A DNA stretch of 38,032 bases, taken from contig CASEOO010000009.1 of assembly GCA_949289565.1 (NCBI GenBank), positions 1-38,032 of the forward strand, in the 5' to 3' direction. This DNA comes from an uncultured Bacteroidales bacterium (GTDB lineage: Bacteria; Bacteroidota; Bacteroidia; Bacteroidales; UBA932). Below, in pieces: positions 8,811 to 16,952 of the stretch. A model generated the notes under the pieces. It was not told where the DNA came from, ran no database searches, and saw only the letters and a program-made list of their open reading frames with translations. The stretch's first letter is position 1. The number at the start of each line of letters is the position of its first letter. Position numbers and translations under genes: made by a program.

Positions 8811-9557
8811 TTATAATTCGCCTGCCCACAGCCTGTCATTGTTCTCTAAAAGAGGCTCCAGCGCACTGGCTGTCTTTTTCTCGAATTTCAGGGACTTAAG
8901 CTGCTCTATCTGGGAGACCGAATGAAGGTCGGTCCCGGCAAATGTATACAGCCCGGCCATCAGAATCGCCTCTGCCTTCACCTTTGCAGAATTCCCGTAG
9001 AATCCGCCGAGTGAAAGCAGATTGAGCTGCAGCTTTGTATCTATATCCACGATAGATTCGATCTCGACCAGAGACCGTGAATAATAGCTGTACCTCTCCG
9101 GATGCGCCAGTACAGGATGCAGGCCCACCGCGTTCAGATGGAAAACGAACTCCCTTATATTCTGCGATTCAAAAGCATAGGACATTTCTATGAGGATATG
9201 GTCTCCAGGCAATGTCAGCAGGCCTCCGGTCTGCCCTTTCTGGAATTTGTCCTCAATGCCTTGATAAACCATATGTTCACCCGCGGCACGGCATTCAATC
9301 CCAGTGCCGGAAAACTGTCCGGACACTTCCTCATGCCTGGACCTGATCCGGTCTGGAGTGTTTTCAGGATAGAGTTCAGGATAAATGTGCGGAGTCAGAA
9401 AAGAATGCTCAAGCCCCATCTCCTTCAGCAGGCGCAAAGCCTGGAGAGAACTTTCTACAGAGCGGAATCCATCGTCAACCCCTGGAAGGAGATGACAATG
9501 GACATCCGTTCTGAAATCCATTTCAGTGAACTTCACATATGATTTGAAAGGCCACAT
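8811..9557 (-). CDS. PHP-type tyrosine-protein phosphatase, CpsB/YwqE-like
   Basis: A 248-residue manganese-dependent phosphatase of the PHP superfamily that removes phosphate from the Tyr-rich tail of bacterial tyrosine kinases controlling polysaccharide export. Metal-binding motifs are visible: DVHCHLLPGVDDG (His20, His22), TPHIYPE near 55-61, LAHPERY near 154-160 and AGTDLHS near 211-217. The N-terminal MWPFK start and the GVDDG sequence are typical of the Bacteroidota members. It begins 2 nt after the tyrosine-kinase stop, so the kinase and its presumed phosphatase are co-transcribed. That it dephosphorylates the neighbouring kinase is inferred from family knowledge. Confidence 0.92.
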   Translation of the reverse strand: MWPFKSYVKFTEMDFRTDVHCHLLPGVDDGFRSVESSLQALRLLKEMGLEHSFLTPHIYPELYPENTPDRIRSRHEEVSGQFSGTGIECRAAGEHMVYQGIEDKFQKGQTGGLLTLPGDHILIEMSYAFESQNIREFVFHLNAVGLHPVLAHPERYSYYSRSLVEIESIVDIDTKLQLNLLSLGGFYGNSAKVKAEAILMAGLYTFAGTDLHSVSQIEQLKSLKFEKKTASALEPLLENNDRLWAGEL

Positions 9558-9559
9558 AG

Positions 9560-11962
9560 CTATTTGTCAGTGTCTACCTTGTTTCCCGTGCCATACCCGT
9601 AACCATAGCCATAACCATAGCCGCCATACTTGCCATAAAGCTTGCTCTTAGGGTTGATGCCGTTGAGTATGAGTGATATATTCTTCAGACGCTTGCTCTC
9701 GCTTGCGAAATTGATTTCATCCAGGAATCTGAGGTCTGATACACCGCACCTGACCACATACAGATTTGAATCTATATAATTGTTCACCACAATAGGGTCA
9801 GATATGATGACATACGGGGCGCTGTCGCAAATGACATAATCATACTTCTCCCTCATATCTGCTATAAGGTCCTCCATTTTCTTGCTGGAAAGCAGCTCAT
9901 TAGGGTTAGGAGGCATCGTGCCTCTGAATATGACATCCAGGTTAGGATTCATCAGGCCTGGGCGGAGCACCTCTTCCAGAGTATAGTTCCCGCTCAGATA
10001 TGTTGCAAGTCCCTTGCTGCTTTTCTGGACTTTGAATATCTTGTAGTCAAAGCCGTTCCTCAAGTCAGTTTCAATAAACAGGACTTTCTTCCCGGCAAAA
10101 GCCAGTGTAAGGGCCACATTCACTGCCACAGTCGACTTGCCTTCTCCGGATATGGACGAAGTTACCTGGAAGACCTTTCCGGACAGGAAGCCGAGATTTG
10201 CCCTGACTGCTCGGAATGTCTCCGTCAGGACGTCCCTGCTGCCCTGCACTACCAGAGAGTTCTCGCTTTCAGGTATATATCCTACTATAGGAAGAGAAAG
10301 CCTGTCCTGTACATCCTTGATATTGGATACCTTCCTCTTGAGCATGTTTCCTATAAAGAATACGCCCGGAGGGGTCACAAGGCCGAGAATCATGCAGAAA
10401 GCATATATTATCACAGACCTCGGAGAGGACGGCTTGTCAGGACCGTCTGCAGGCTCCACTACCCTGGCATTGTCCGTCTGGGCATAAAGAGAAATCAGAG
10501 CTTCCTCTTTCTTCTGGCGGAGGAGGACATACAGCGGCTCCACTATTTCCTGCTGCCTTTCTATTTTAGCTATATCGAACTGCTGGTTCGGAATGTCAGC
10601 CATCTTCAGCCTGTCTTTTTCAGCCTCTTCCAAGACGATGTCGTAGTTGTACTGATAAGACTCTCTGAGCTGGTTTATCGACAGCAGCACAGCCTTACGC
10701 ATATCCTGGATCTGATTTGTAAGCGCCATTATGCGTGGGTTGGACTCGGAAGCGCCGAGCATAAGCCTGCGGCGCTCTATCACCACATTGTTGTACTCGT
10801 TTATCATAGATGTCAGCCCCTGGTCCTCAATCCCGATATTGGCAGGAAGGAGGCTTGAGTCATCTATGTCGCCGGACATATATTCCTTCACCATGTCCAT
10901 AAACTGGATCTGAATGCCGAGCTCAGTGAGCTTCTCTTCGATCTCAGCGCCCTTCTTTATCATCGCTTCAGACTGCAGGAGAAAATCCACCATGGAATTG
11001 TCGGTCTTGTAATTCTTCGCCTCAGTCTCTATTTCTCCCAGCTGGGTTTCCAGGCTGGCAAGCCTGTCATCTATAAAATCCAGGGTATTGGCAGTGGACA
11101 GTGAAAGATACCCTTTTGTTTCCTCGTTATAATTGGCTATCAGATAGTTCAGCAGGTCATCAGCCCTGTTCGGGATATTGTCCTGGATAGTCAGTGTAAT
11201 CACACTCGAACGCTCTCTGTAGTCTGTCGTGCCGGCAGTCAGGATGGTGCTGTAGTTCTTCGCCATCTTTTTCGGAGAGATATGGACCACTCTGTATTTG
11301 CCAGGCTCAAGATTTTCCACGAATTCGGATTTCCTGAGTATGACAGAGTTATGGTCAGGAAGGTCTATAGCATCCCCGAAACGGTAAGTCCTGCCTTTGT
11401 ATTCCTTCAGCACAGGATGCTTCGCCTCATCCTTGTTTGAAGCGAATGACAGCTTGCGTATAATAAAAGACGCTGTATCCTTGCTCACTTCATAATCGAT
11501 AGATATGACAGGATACTTGTTTTTTTCACTGCCGGATATAAGCGAGAAGGTGACTGGAGAGGTCATGTACAGCTCGCTGGAACGAAGAAAACCGTCTTTC
11601 TGGAAATATCTGACATTCAAGGCCAGCTCCTCGACTACACTCTGCATGAGAGGCCTGGACTTGAGAATGTATATTTCATTCTGCACCAGTCCGTTCGCCC
11701 TCATTCCAGTAATGTCGGACAGAAGCTGCAGCTCAGATCCCATTCCTCCTGTGGAACGGTCGTTCGCGATCAGCACTGTCGCAGACCTGGTGTATTTAGG
11801 TGTAGCGAATCTGAGATAAAGATAGCCTATGGCCATAAAAGCCACCAATGAAATGACTATCCAGTACTTCAGATCCCATATGACATCCACAATATAGCGG
11901 AGGTCGATAGAATCATCGTTCCTGTCCTTAAGTTCAGTATTAAGATTGCTGTTGTTTTCCAT
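9560..11962 (-). CDS. Wzc-like polysaccharide co-polymerase / BY-family tyrosine kinase
   Basis: An 800-residue inner-membrane protein. Order: a Wzz-type N-terminal segment with the first membrane helix (~residues 33-52), a large periplasmic region with coiled coil (~270-480, including a GNVR-like stretch), a second membrane helix (~512-540), and a cytoplasmic BY-kinase domain with Walker A SGEGKST (~604-610), Walker A' VLFIETDLR and Walker B YVICDSAP. The tail is an autophosphorylation cluster with seven tyrosines in GYG repeats (~772-790). The first acidic residue of Walker A' is Glu rather than the usual Asp. It sits between the Wza-like exporter and the PHP phosphatase. It is expected to regulate chain length and export of capsule or exopolysaccharide through cycles of tail phosphorylation. 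Confidence 0.94.
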   Translation of the reverse strand: MENNSNLNTELKDRNDDSIDLRYIVDVIWDLKYWIVISLVAFMAIGYLYLRFATPKYTRSATVLIANDRSTGGMGSELQLLSDITGMRANGLVQNEIYILKSRPLMQSVVEELALNVRYFQKDGFLRSSELYMTSPVTFSLISGSEKNKYPVISIDYEVSKDTASFIIRKLSFASNKDEAKHPVLKEYKGRTYRFGDAIDLPDHNSVILRKSEFVENLEPGKYRVVHISPKKMAKNYSTILTAGTTDYRERSSVITLTIQDNIPNRADDLLNYLIANYNEETKGYLSLSTANTLDFIDDRLASLETQLGEIETEAKNYKTDNSMVDFLLQSEAMIKKGAEIEEKLTELGIQIQFMDMVKEYMSGDIDDSSLLPANIGIEDQGLTSMINEYNNVVIERRRLMLGASESNPRIMALTNQIQDMRKAVLLSINQLRESYQYNYDIVLEEAEKDRLKMADIPNQQFDIAKIERQQEIVEPLYVLLRQKKEEALISLYAQTDNARVVEPADGPDKPSSPRSVIIYAFCMILGLVTPPGVFFIGNMLKRKVSNIKDVQDRLSLPIVGYIPESENSLVVQGSRDVLTETFRAVRANLGFLSGKVFQVTSSISGEGKSTVAVNVALTLAFAGKKVLFIETDLRNGFDYKIFKVQKSSKGLATYLSGNYTLEEVLRPGLMNPNLDVIFRGTMPPNPNELLSSKKMEDLIADMREKYDYVICDSAPYVIISDPIVVNNYIDSNLYVVRCGVSDLRFLDEINFASESKRLKNISLILNGINPKSKLYGKYGGYGYGYGYGYGTGNKVDTDK

Positions 11963-11996
11963 AACTTGAATTTAGATGATATACACACACTTCCGC

Positions 11997-12794
11997 CTAC
12001 CTGCCAGAAAGCGTTATGACACTCAATATCACAGACACTACCGACATAAATGTCGTCACACCTGAAAGAATGGTGCTCCACAACGGAGTTGTAGTGGCCG
12101 TAGCGACACGTGTAGGGCTGGCAGGGACATAAATCACATCATTCTGCTGCAGGTAAAAATAAGGAGAGCTGAGAATGTCGCTTGACTTAAGGTCTATCTT
12201 GATATGGGTGTTCAGCCCGTTGTCATCCCTGATAAGGATGATGCCGTCCCTTCTTGCTGTCAAGCTCAAGTCTCCGGCCATGCCCAGGGCCTGCAGAATT
12301 GTAATCCTTTCTGAAGTGACATTGTAAGTCCCAGGACTCTGGACCTCGCCCAGGATGGTAATCTTGAAATTCGCGAAAGAGACATAGACCACAGGGTCCT
12401 TGACCTCAGACCGCAGCTCCTTCGTCAGGTACTTCACCAGCTCCTGGCGCGTCATGCCGACTACCTTGATTCTTCCGAGCACAGGAAAATCGATGTAGCC
12501 GTCTTTGTCGACATGGTACTGGAGAGTGGCGTCCTCAGGAGAAGTGGTAGTATATGATGTAACCTCCCCGAGAGTCAGGTTGTATGGCTGCACAACGAGC
12601 TTGTCAGGGCCTGAAACCACTATTTTCAATATATCATCTCTCTTTATGACAGGCTCATAATTCGTGACTATCCTGTCTATTTCTGCGGTATCAATATCCT
12701 GAAAATAAAGAATCTGCTTGGATGTGGTGCAGCTGGAGACCGCAACAGCCGCACAAAAACTGACAATAGCGAGCTTAAATAAGTTAAAGTTCAC
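11997..12794 (-). CDS. Wza-like polysaccharide export lipoprotein
   Basis: A 265-residue outer-membrane lipoprotein. It starts at a GTG (12794), with no alternative ATG before the signal peptide, which ends in lipobox VSSC (Cys ~22). The polysaccharide export domain (RDDILKIVVSGPD through FPVLGRIKVVGMT, ~50-125) is followed by an SLBB-type domain (ITILGEVQSPGTYNV, ~147-200). A C-terminal hydrophobic segment (~235-262) matches the short Bacteroidota forms that span the membrane with a single helix per subunit. It forms the export channel for surface polysaccharide and pairs with the kinase gene 34 nt downstream. A TACTTTTG -7 box lies about 40 nt upstream. Confidence 0.93.
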   Translation of the reverse strand: MNFNLFKLAIVSFCAAVAVSSCTTSKQILYFQDIDTAEIDRIVTNYEPVIKRDDILKIVVSGPDKLVVQPYNLTLGEVTSYTTTSPEDATLQYHVDKDGYIDFPVLGRIKVVGMTRQELVKYLTKELRSEVKDPVVYVSFANFKITILGEVQSPGTYNVTSERITILQALGMAGDLSLTARRDGIILIRDDNGLNTHIKIDLKSSDILSSPYFYLQQNDVIYVPASPTRVATATTTPLWSTILSGVTTFMSVVSVILSVITLSGR

Positions 12795-12835
12795 AATATC
12801 TTCGGTTTAAAAAAATTCTATTCAATTCCAAAGGG

Positions 12836-12843
12836 CAAAAGTA
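12836..12843 (-). promoter_or_regulatory. -7 promoter box of the export operon
   Basis: TACTTTTG on the minus strand matches TAnnTTTG and precedes the GTG start at 12794 by about 41 nt. It probably drives the Wza-like, kinase and phosphatase genes together. Confidence 0.6.
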
Positions 12844-12891
12844 TACAAATTTAACTTAAGAATGAAATTTTTCTATGGATAATAAACTTGG

Positions 12892-14076
12892 CTAATAAAC
12901 CTTGACCTCCAGTTTTGCGTATGCCCTGTTCACTTTGGCCAAAGCGTCAGCCACGGAATCAGCTGTGGCAAGCAGCACCCCGAGACGCCTGTGCCCGGCT
13001 ATCTCCGGCTTTCCGAATATCCGCATCTGGACACCGGCCTCGGAAAGTACATTTTCGAGGTTTCTGAATTCGTACTCCCTGGTGTCGCCTTCGACCACGA
13101 CAGCCTTGGACGCAGAAGGGCCGTAAAATTTGATCTCAGGCACCGGCAGGCCGAGCACTGCCCTGGCATGAAGGGCGAATTCAGACATATCCTGAGAAAT
13201 CATAGTCACCATGCCTGTATCATGCGGCCTCGGAGAAACTTCGCTGAATATCACATCCTCTCCCTTCACGAAAAGCTCCACTCCGAATATGCCATAGCCC
13301 CCCAGCGCATCAGTGATTTTCTTCGCTATGTCCTGCGCCTTCAGCACGGCGGCCTCAGGCATCGGCTGCGGCTGCCATGACTCCCTGTAGTCGCCATCCA
13401 CCTGATGATGGCCTATAGGCTTGAGGAAAGCAGTCCCCGCGCAGTGGCGGACAGTCAGAAGAGTGATTTCATAGTCGAAATCCACAAATCCCTCCACGAT
13501 GACTTTTCCGCTGCCGGCACGCCCGCCTTCTTGCGATATATGCCAGGCTTTGTCTATATCCTCGGCGCTTCTGATGACACTCTGTCCATGACCGGAAGAA
13601 CTCATCACCGGCTTCACGACACACGGCATGCCTATCTCAGCCACAGCCTTGTCGAATTCAGCCCTGTCAGACGCAAACCTGTACCTGGATGTCGGCAGGC
13701 CGAGAGTCTCTGCCGCAAGACGCCTGATCCCCTCCCTGTTCATCGTCAGGAAAGCTGCCTTGGCAGTCGGAATCACATTGTACCCTTCTTTCTCAAGCTC
13801 TACCAGGACATCAGTGGCAATAGCCTCCACTTCAGGGATGATGATGTCAGGCCTTTCCTGCTCGATGACTTCCCTGAGGGCCTTGCCGTCGAGCATAGAT
13901 ATAATATGACATGAATTCGCCACCTGCATGGCAGGCGCATTTTCATATTTGTCCACAGCCACCACCTGGACTCCATAGCGCTGAAGCTCGATAGCGACTT
14001 CCTTTCCCAGTTCTCCCGAGCCGCACAGGAGAGCTTTTTTCCCGAATTTAGTAAATGTAGTTCCTATGTTTGCCAT
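12892..14076 (-). CDS. purT: Formate-dependent phosphoribosylglycinamide formyltransferase
   Basis: Makes formylglycinamide ribonucleotide from GAR, formate and ATP, the folate-independent version of purine synthesis step three. The 394-residue ATP-grasp enzyme has family landmarks: [18 protein letters not shown] near residues 19-36, [13 protein letters not shown] near 154-166 in the ATP lid, and [16 protein letters not shown] near 285-300 with metal and phosphate ligands. Length is typical. It lies 62 nt downstream of aguB in the same direction, separated by a weak stem (GGAACAA/TTGTTCC) and a near-consensus TATCTTTA box. It may therefore have its own promoter. No other purine genes are present. 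Confidence 0.95.
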   Translation of the reverse strand: MANIGTTFTKFGKKALLCGSGELGKEVAIELQRYGVQVVAVDKYENAPAMQVANSCHIISMLDGKALREVIEQERPDIIIPEVEAIATDVLVELEKEGYNVIPTAKAAFLTMNREGIRRLAAETLGLPTSRYRFASDRAEFDKAVAEIGMPCVVKPVMSSSGHGQSVIRSAEDIDKAWHISQEGGRAGSGKVIVEGFVDFDYEITLLTVRHCAGTAFLKPIGHHQVDGDYRESWQPQPMPEAAVLKAQDIAKKITDALGGYGIFGVELFVKGEDVIFSEVSPRPHDTGMVTMISQDMSEFALHARAVLGLPVPEIKFYGPSASKAVVVEGDTREYEFRNLENVLSEAGVQMRIFGKPEIAGHRRLGVLLATADSVADALAKVNRAYAKLEVKVY

Positions 14077-14100
14077 ATCGGATGTCTTTAAAGATATTCC

Positions 14101-14135
14101 GGAACAATAGATGCATCAAGAAGCAGTTTTGTTCC
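14101..14135 (-). terminator. Weak stem-loop between aguB and purT
   Basis: GGAACAA (14101-14107) pairs with TTGTTCC (14129-14135) across a 21-nt loop that contains the palindrome GATGCATC. It lies directly downstream of the aguB stop. No U-run follows, so termination is uncertain. Confidence 0.35.
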
Positions 14136-14138
14136 TGT

Positions 14139-15020
14139 TTATTTACCGAATCTTTTCAATATATCTGAATACGCATCGATTCTGCGGTCTCTGAAGAACG
14201 GCCACCCTCTGCGCACATATTCTGTCCTGTCCATATCGATATCCACCACCCTGCAGTCTTCCTCGACATCAAACTGGGTGAGGATTTCACCCTGAGGCCC
14301 TGCGGCAAAAGAGTGTCCCCAGAATTCCAGCCCCGGAGTGCATCCTGAAGGGTCATCTTCATGTCCGGTTCTGTTCACTGTGATGACAGGAAGGCCGTTG
14401 GCTACTGCATGGCCTCTCTGCACCAGCTGCCAAGCATTGCGCTGCAAAGCCTGCTCCGGGAGCGGGTCTGCGGCCACGCCTCCGATAGCGGTAGGATAGA
14501 TGAGCAGCTCCGCCCCGTTCAACGCCATGATCCTGGCGGCTTCCGGATACCACTGGTCCCAGCAGACAAGCACGCCGAGCTTTCCGACAGAAGTCTCAAC
14601 AGGCATGAATCCCAGGTCTCCAGGCGTGAAATAGAATTTCTCATAATACCCGGGGTCATCAGGAATATGCATCTTCCTGTATTTCCCTGCTATAGACCCG
14701 TCCTTTTCAATGACCACGGCGGTATTGTGGTAGATGCCTGGCGCGCGGCGCTCAAAAAGAGACAGGACCAGCACGATGCCCAGCTCTTTAGCCAGAGCAC
14801 CGAATGTATCCGTAGATGGTCCTGGCACCGGTTCAGCCAGGTCGCAAAGCGATGCATTCTCTGTCTGGCAGAAATAAGTGGTGTTGTGCAGTTCCTGAAG
14901 CACAACCAGCTCCGCACCCATGCCGGCGCACTTGCGGATATTTTCCTGAAATTTTCCTATATTCGCCCCGATGTCTGTAGAACATGACATCTGGATCATT
15001 CCTGTTTTAAGTATTCTCAT
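14139..15020 (-). CDS. aguB: N-carbamoylputrescine amidase
   Basis: Hydrolyses N-carbamoylputrescine to putrescine, CO2 and ammonia, the last step of the agmatine route to polyamines. The 293-residue nitrilase-superfamily protein has its Glu-Lys-Cys triad: Glu43 in LQELHNTTYF, Lys116 in KYRKMHIPDDP and Cys153 in VCWDQWYPEAAR. YEKFYFTPGD near 127-136 is typical of AguB. The ATG at 15020 is chosen over one seven codons upstream because MRILKTGMIQMSC is the natural family start. It follows aguA by 30 nt in the same direction, so the product of AguA is the substrate of AguB. Confidence 0.95.
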   Translation of the reverse strand: MRILKTGMIQMSCSTDIGANIGKFQENIRKCAGMGAELVVLQELHNTTYFCQTENASLCDLAEPVPGPSTDTFGALAKELGIVLVLSLFERRAPGIYHNTAVVIEKDGSIAGKYRKMHIPDDPGYYEKFYFTPGDLGFMPVETSVGKLGVLVCWDQWYPEAARIMALNGAELLIYPTAIGGVAADPLPEQALQRNAWQLVQRGHAVANGLPVITVNRTGHEDDPSGCTPGLEFWGHSFAAGPQGEILTQFDVEEDCRVVDIDMDRTEYVRRGWPFFRDRRIDAYSDILKRFGK

Positions 15021-15050
15021 ATCTTTTTTATTTGCTTGCACGTTTCAAAT

Positions 15051-16124
15051 CTAACGCTGAGGAGAATCCAGGAGACGCGGACTGGTCCTGAGATAACCAT
15101 CAGGAAACTGCATGGTGATGCAGTGCAGTGAACCATGTCCGGACAGAAGCGGACGGCAGTCAATGACCGCGACCTCCCTGTCCGGGAACACATCCTGAAG
15201 CCTCTGCCTGGCCACCTCGTCGAGAGAGGATGACGCACCTGGCACCAGAACTGCACCGTTCAATATCAAGAAATTGGCATAAGAAGCCGGCAGCCGGTAG
15301 TCATCCAGATACATAGGCTCTGGCAATGGCAGAGGCACCAGCCTGTACGGCTTTCCGTCCAAAGTCTTGAAGCCCCGCAGCTGTTTCTCCATAGCGGCCA
15401 GTTCATCATAGTTGGGGTCATCAGGATCTGTGCACTGTACATATGCTATGGTGTCAGGAGAGCAGAACCTCGCCAGGATGTCCACATGGCTGTCGGTATC
15501 GTCCCCGATTATAGAGCCGTGGTCCAGCCACAATATTCTCTGAAGCCCGAATGCACCTTTGAGCTCCTGCTCTATCTCCTCCTGGGACAAGTACTCGTTC
15601 CTGTTTATGGAACAAAGGCATTCGCTCGTGGCAAGCATGGTTCCCTGGCCGTCGGAATCAATGCTGCCGCCCTCAAGAACATATGGCCTCATGTCCACAC
15701 CCAGCACGTCATCGAGAAAAGCCCCCTGGCTGAATATCGTCTTGGTGATCTGATTGTCCAGATTCGATGCGAATTTCAGCCCCCAGCCATTGAACACGAA
15801 ATCATAGAGATACTTTTCGCCGCCGTCTCCGAAGACTGAAATGCCGCCATGGTCCCTTGCCCAGGTATCATTCAGCGGCGCCTCGTAGAAAAATATCCGC
15901 GACATGTCCATCTCCAGCCCTTTCTCTGCCGAGATGCGGGCAATGTCCGACTCTGCTTCCGCAATGTCGCGGCAGACTATCATCAGAGGTTCAAACCTCA
16001 ATATATTATATGCTATCTCCACATAGCACCGGAGCACATTCTCCAAATCATACCATTCGGTATCGCTGTGAGGCCATGTAAGCTGCACTCCGCTCTGTTT
16101 TTCCCATTCAGCAGGAAGTCTCAT
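15051..16124 (-). CDS. aguA: Agmatine deiminase
   Basis: Converts agmatine to N-carbamoylputrescine and ammonia. The 357-residue protein shows the guanidino-group-modifying fold motifs: RLPAEWEKQSGVQLTWPH at the start, NDTWARDHGG near 85-94, EGGSIDSDGQG near 150-160, DHGSIIGDDTDSHVD near 201-215 and the catalytic Cys335 in GHGSLHCITMQ. It is the first gene of an aguA-aguB unit. A TATATTTG -7 box with an ATTG at proper -33 spacing lies upstream, and the ~100-nt leader ends in a stem followed by UUGUUUU only ~21 nt before the ATG, so leader control is plausible. The arginine decarboxylase that would supply agmatine is not in the window. Confidence 0.95.
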   Translation of the reverse strand: MRLPAEWEKQSGVQLTWPHSDTEWYDLENVLRCYVEIAYNILRFEPLMIVCRDIAEAESDIARISAEKGLEMDMSRIFFYEAPLNDTWARDHGGISVFGDGGEKYLYDFVFNGWGLKFASNLDNQITKTIFSQGAFLDDVLGVDMRPYVLEGGSIDSDGQGTMLATSECLCSINRNEYLSQEEIEQELKGAFGLQRILWLDHGSIIGDDTDSHVDILARFCSPDTIAYVQCTDPDDPNYDELAAMEKQLRGFKTLDGKPYRLVPLPLPEPMYLDDYRLPASYANFLILNGAVLVPGASSSLDEVARQRLQDVFPDREVAVIDCRPLLSGHGSLHCITMQFPDGYLRTSPRLLDSPQR

Positions 16125-16145
16125 AAATTTTCCGAATTAAAACAA

Positions 16146-16178
16146 GGCGGGCGAAGCGGCGAAAGCCTCCTGCCCACC
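16146..16178 (-). promoter_or_regulatory. Terminator-like stem in the aguA leader
   Basis: In mRNA sense GGUGGGC (16178-16172) pairs with GCCCGCC (16152-16146, one G-U pair) and is followed directly by UUGUUUUAAUU, then the aguA ATG at 16124. Upstream in the same leader CGTCC/GGACG (16194-16198 with 16221-16225) can form a second stem. The layout resembles a transcription attenuator. It could instead simply terminate the preceding polysaccharide operon. No known riboswitch class is recognised. Confidence 0.45.
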
Positions 16179-16230
16179 AGATGAAAAGTTTTACGTCCAA
16201 ATCATAGTTAAGCATTTCGCGGACGCATCG

Positions 16231-16261
16231 CAAATATAAATCTTATTTTCTAGAATACAAT
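16231..16261 (-). promoter_or_regulatory. Promoter for aguA
   Basis: The -7 box TATATTTG (16238-16231) and a -33 element ATTG (16261-16258) are separated by 19 bp, good agreement with the Bacteroidota consensus. The -33 lies inside the last codons of the cytidylyltransferase gene. Confidence 0.65.
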
Positions 16262-16941
16262 GCCTCCGCTATCACGAAATCATCTTCCCAGTCGATGTCG
16301 AAAGAATGTATCTCGTCCATGACATGCAAGTACGGTTTTCTGCCCACCCTGTTCCTGTCTGTTTCATATGTCTGCCTGGAGGCAATGAACATGGTATGGT
16401 TTATCAGGTACAGCGGCTCCAGATCCTGGGTTCTCGGCCACGGGAGGGAAGTAGTGTTGTTCACCACCCTTCCGGTTTTGTCCAGCAGATAGTTTTTCAA
16501 CTCCTTCACGCCGACAAGAGAATCGAAACCCTCCTGCATCTTCCTGAAAAACATCTCGACACCGAGATCATATTCAGCAGGGCCAGCCAAAGGAGTGGTC
16601 ACATGCCCCCACACTATATAATCTGCATCTGTCACAGAAGGGACATATGCTATCAGGTCCTGAAGATTGGTAGAACTGAGGCACAGGCTGTCCGGCCTGC
16701 GCAATATTTTCACCCTGCTGTCATAAGTGAATTCAGATGCTATCGCAATGCACTTTTCATCATTTGTGCTCAAAATTATCTCGTCAATGAGGGCTGTATT
16801 CACCAGCTGCAGCATCTTGTTCTGCATCAGGCCTCCAGGAATTCCGGCGAATGGCCTTGTGTTCTTGTCATGCACCCTTTCGCTCCCCGACCTGGCAGGA
16901 AGGAAAAAAGCGACTTTGCCTTTTTTCAAATTCTCAATCAT
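16243..16941 (-). CDS. CMP-sugar synthetase-like cytidylyltransferase
   Basis: A 232-residue nucleotidyltransferase of the acylneuraminate cytidylyltransferase family, which couples CTP to an acid sugar to give a CMP-activated donor. The nucleotide-binding motif FFLPARSGSERVHDKNTRPF lies near residues 12-31. ILSTNDEKC near 56-64, RRPDSLCLSSTNLQDLI near 81-97 and the C-terminal HSFDIDWEDDFVIAEAL follow the family pattern. It starts 11 nt after the aldolase-fusion gene, so the two probably act in sequence. No NeuB, NeuC or KdsA homologue lies nearby. The substrate is therefore unlikely to be inferable as sialic acid or Kdo, and is probably the product of the neighbouring aldolase (inference). 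Confidence 0.85.
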   Translation of the reverse strand: MIENLKKGKVAFFLPARSGSERVHDKNTRPFAGIPGGLMQNKMLQLVNTALIDEIILSTNDEKCIAIASEFTYDSRVKILRRPDSLCLSSTNLQDLIAYVPSVTDADYIVWGHVTTPLAGPAEYDLGVEMFFRKMQEGFDSLVGVKELKNYLLDKTGRVVNNTTSLPWPRTQDLEPLYLINHTMFIASRQTYETDRNRVGRKPYLHVMDEIHSFDIDWEDDFVIAEALYSRK

Positions 16942-16952
16942 TGTCCAACACC

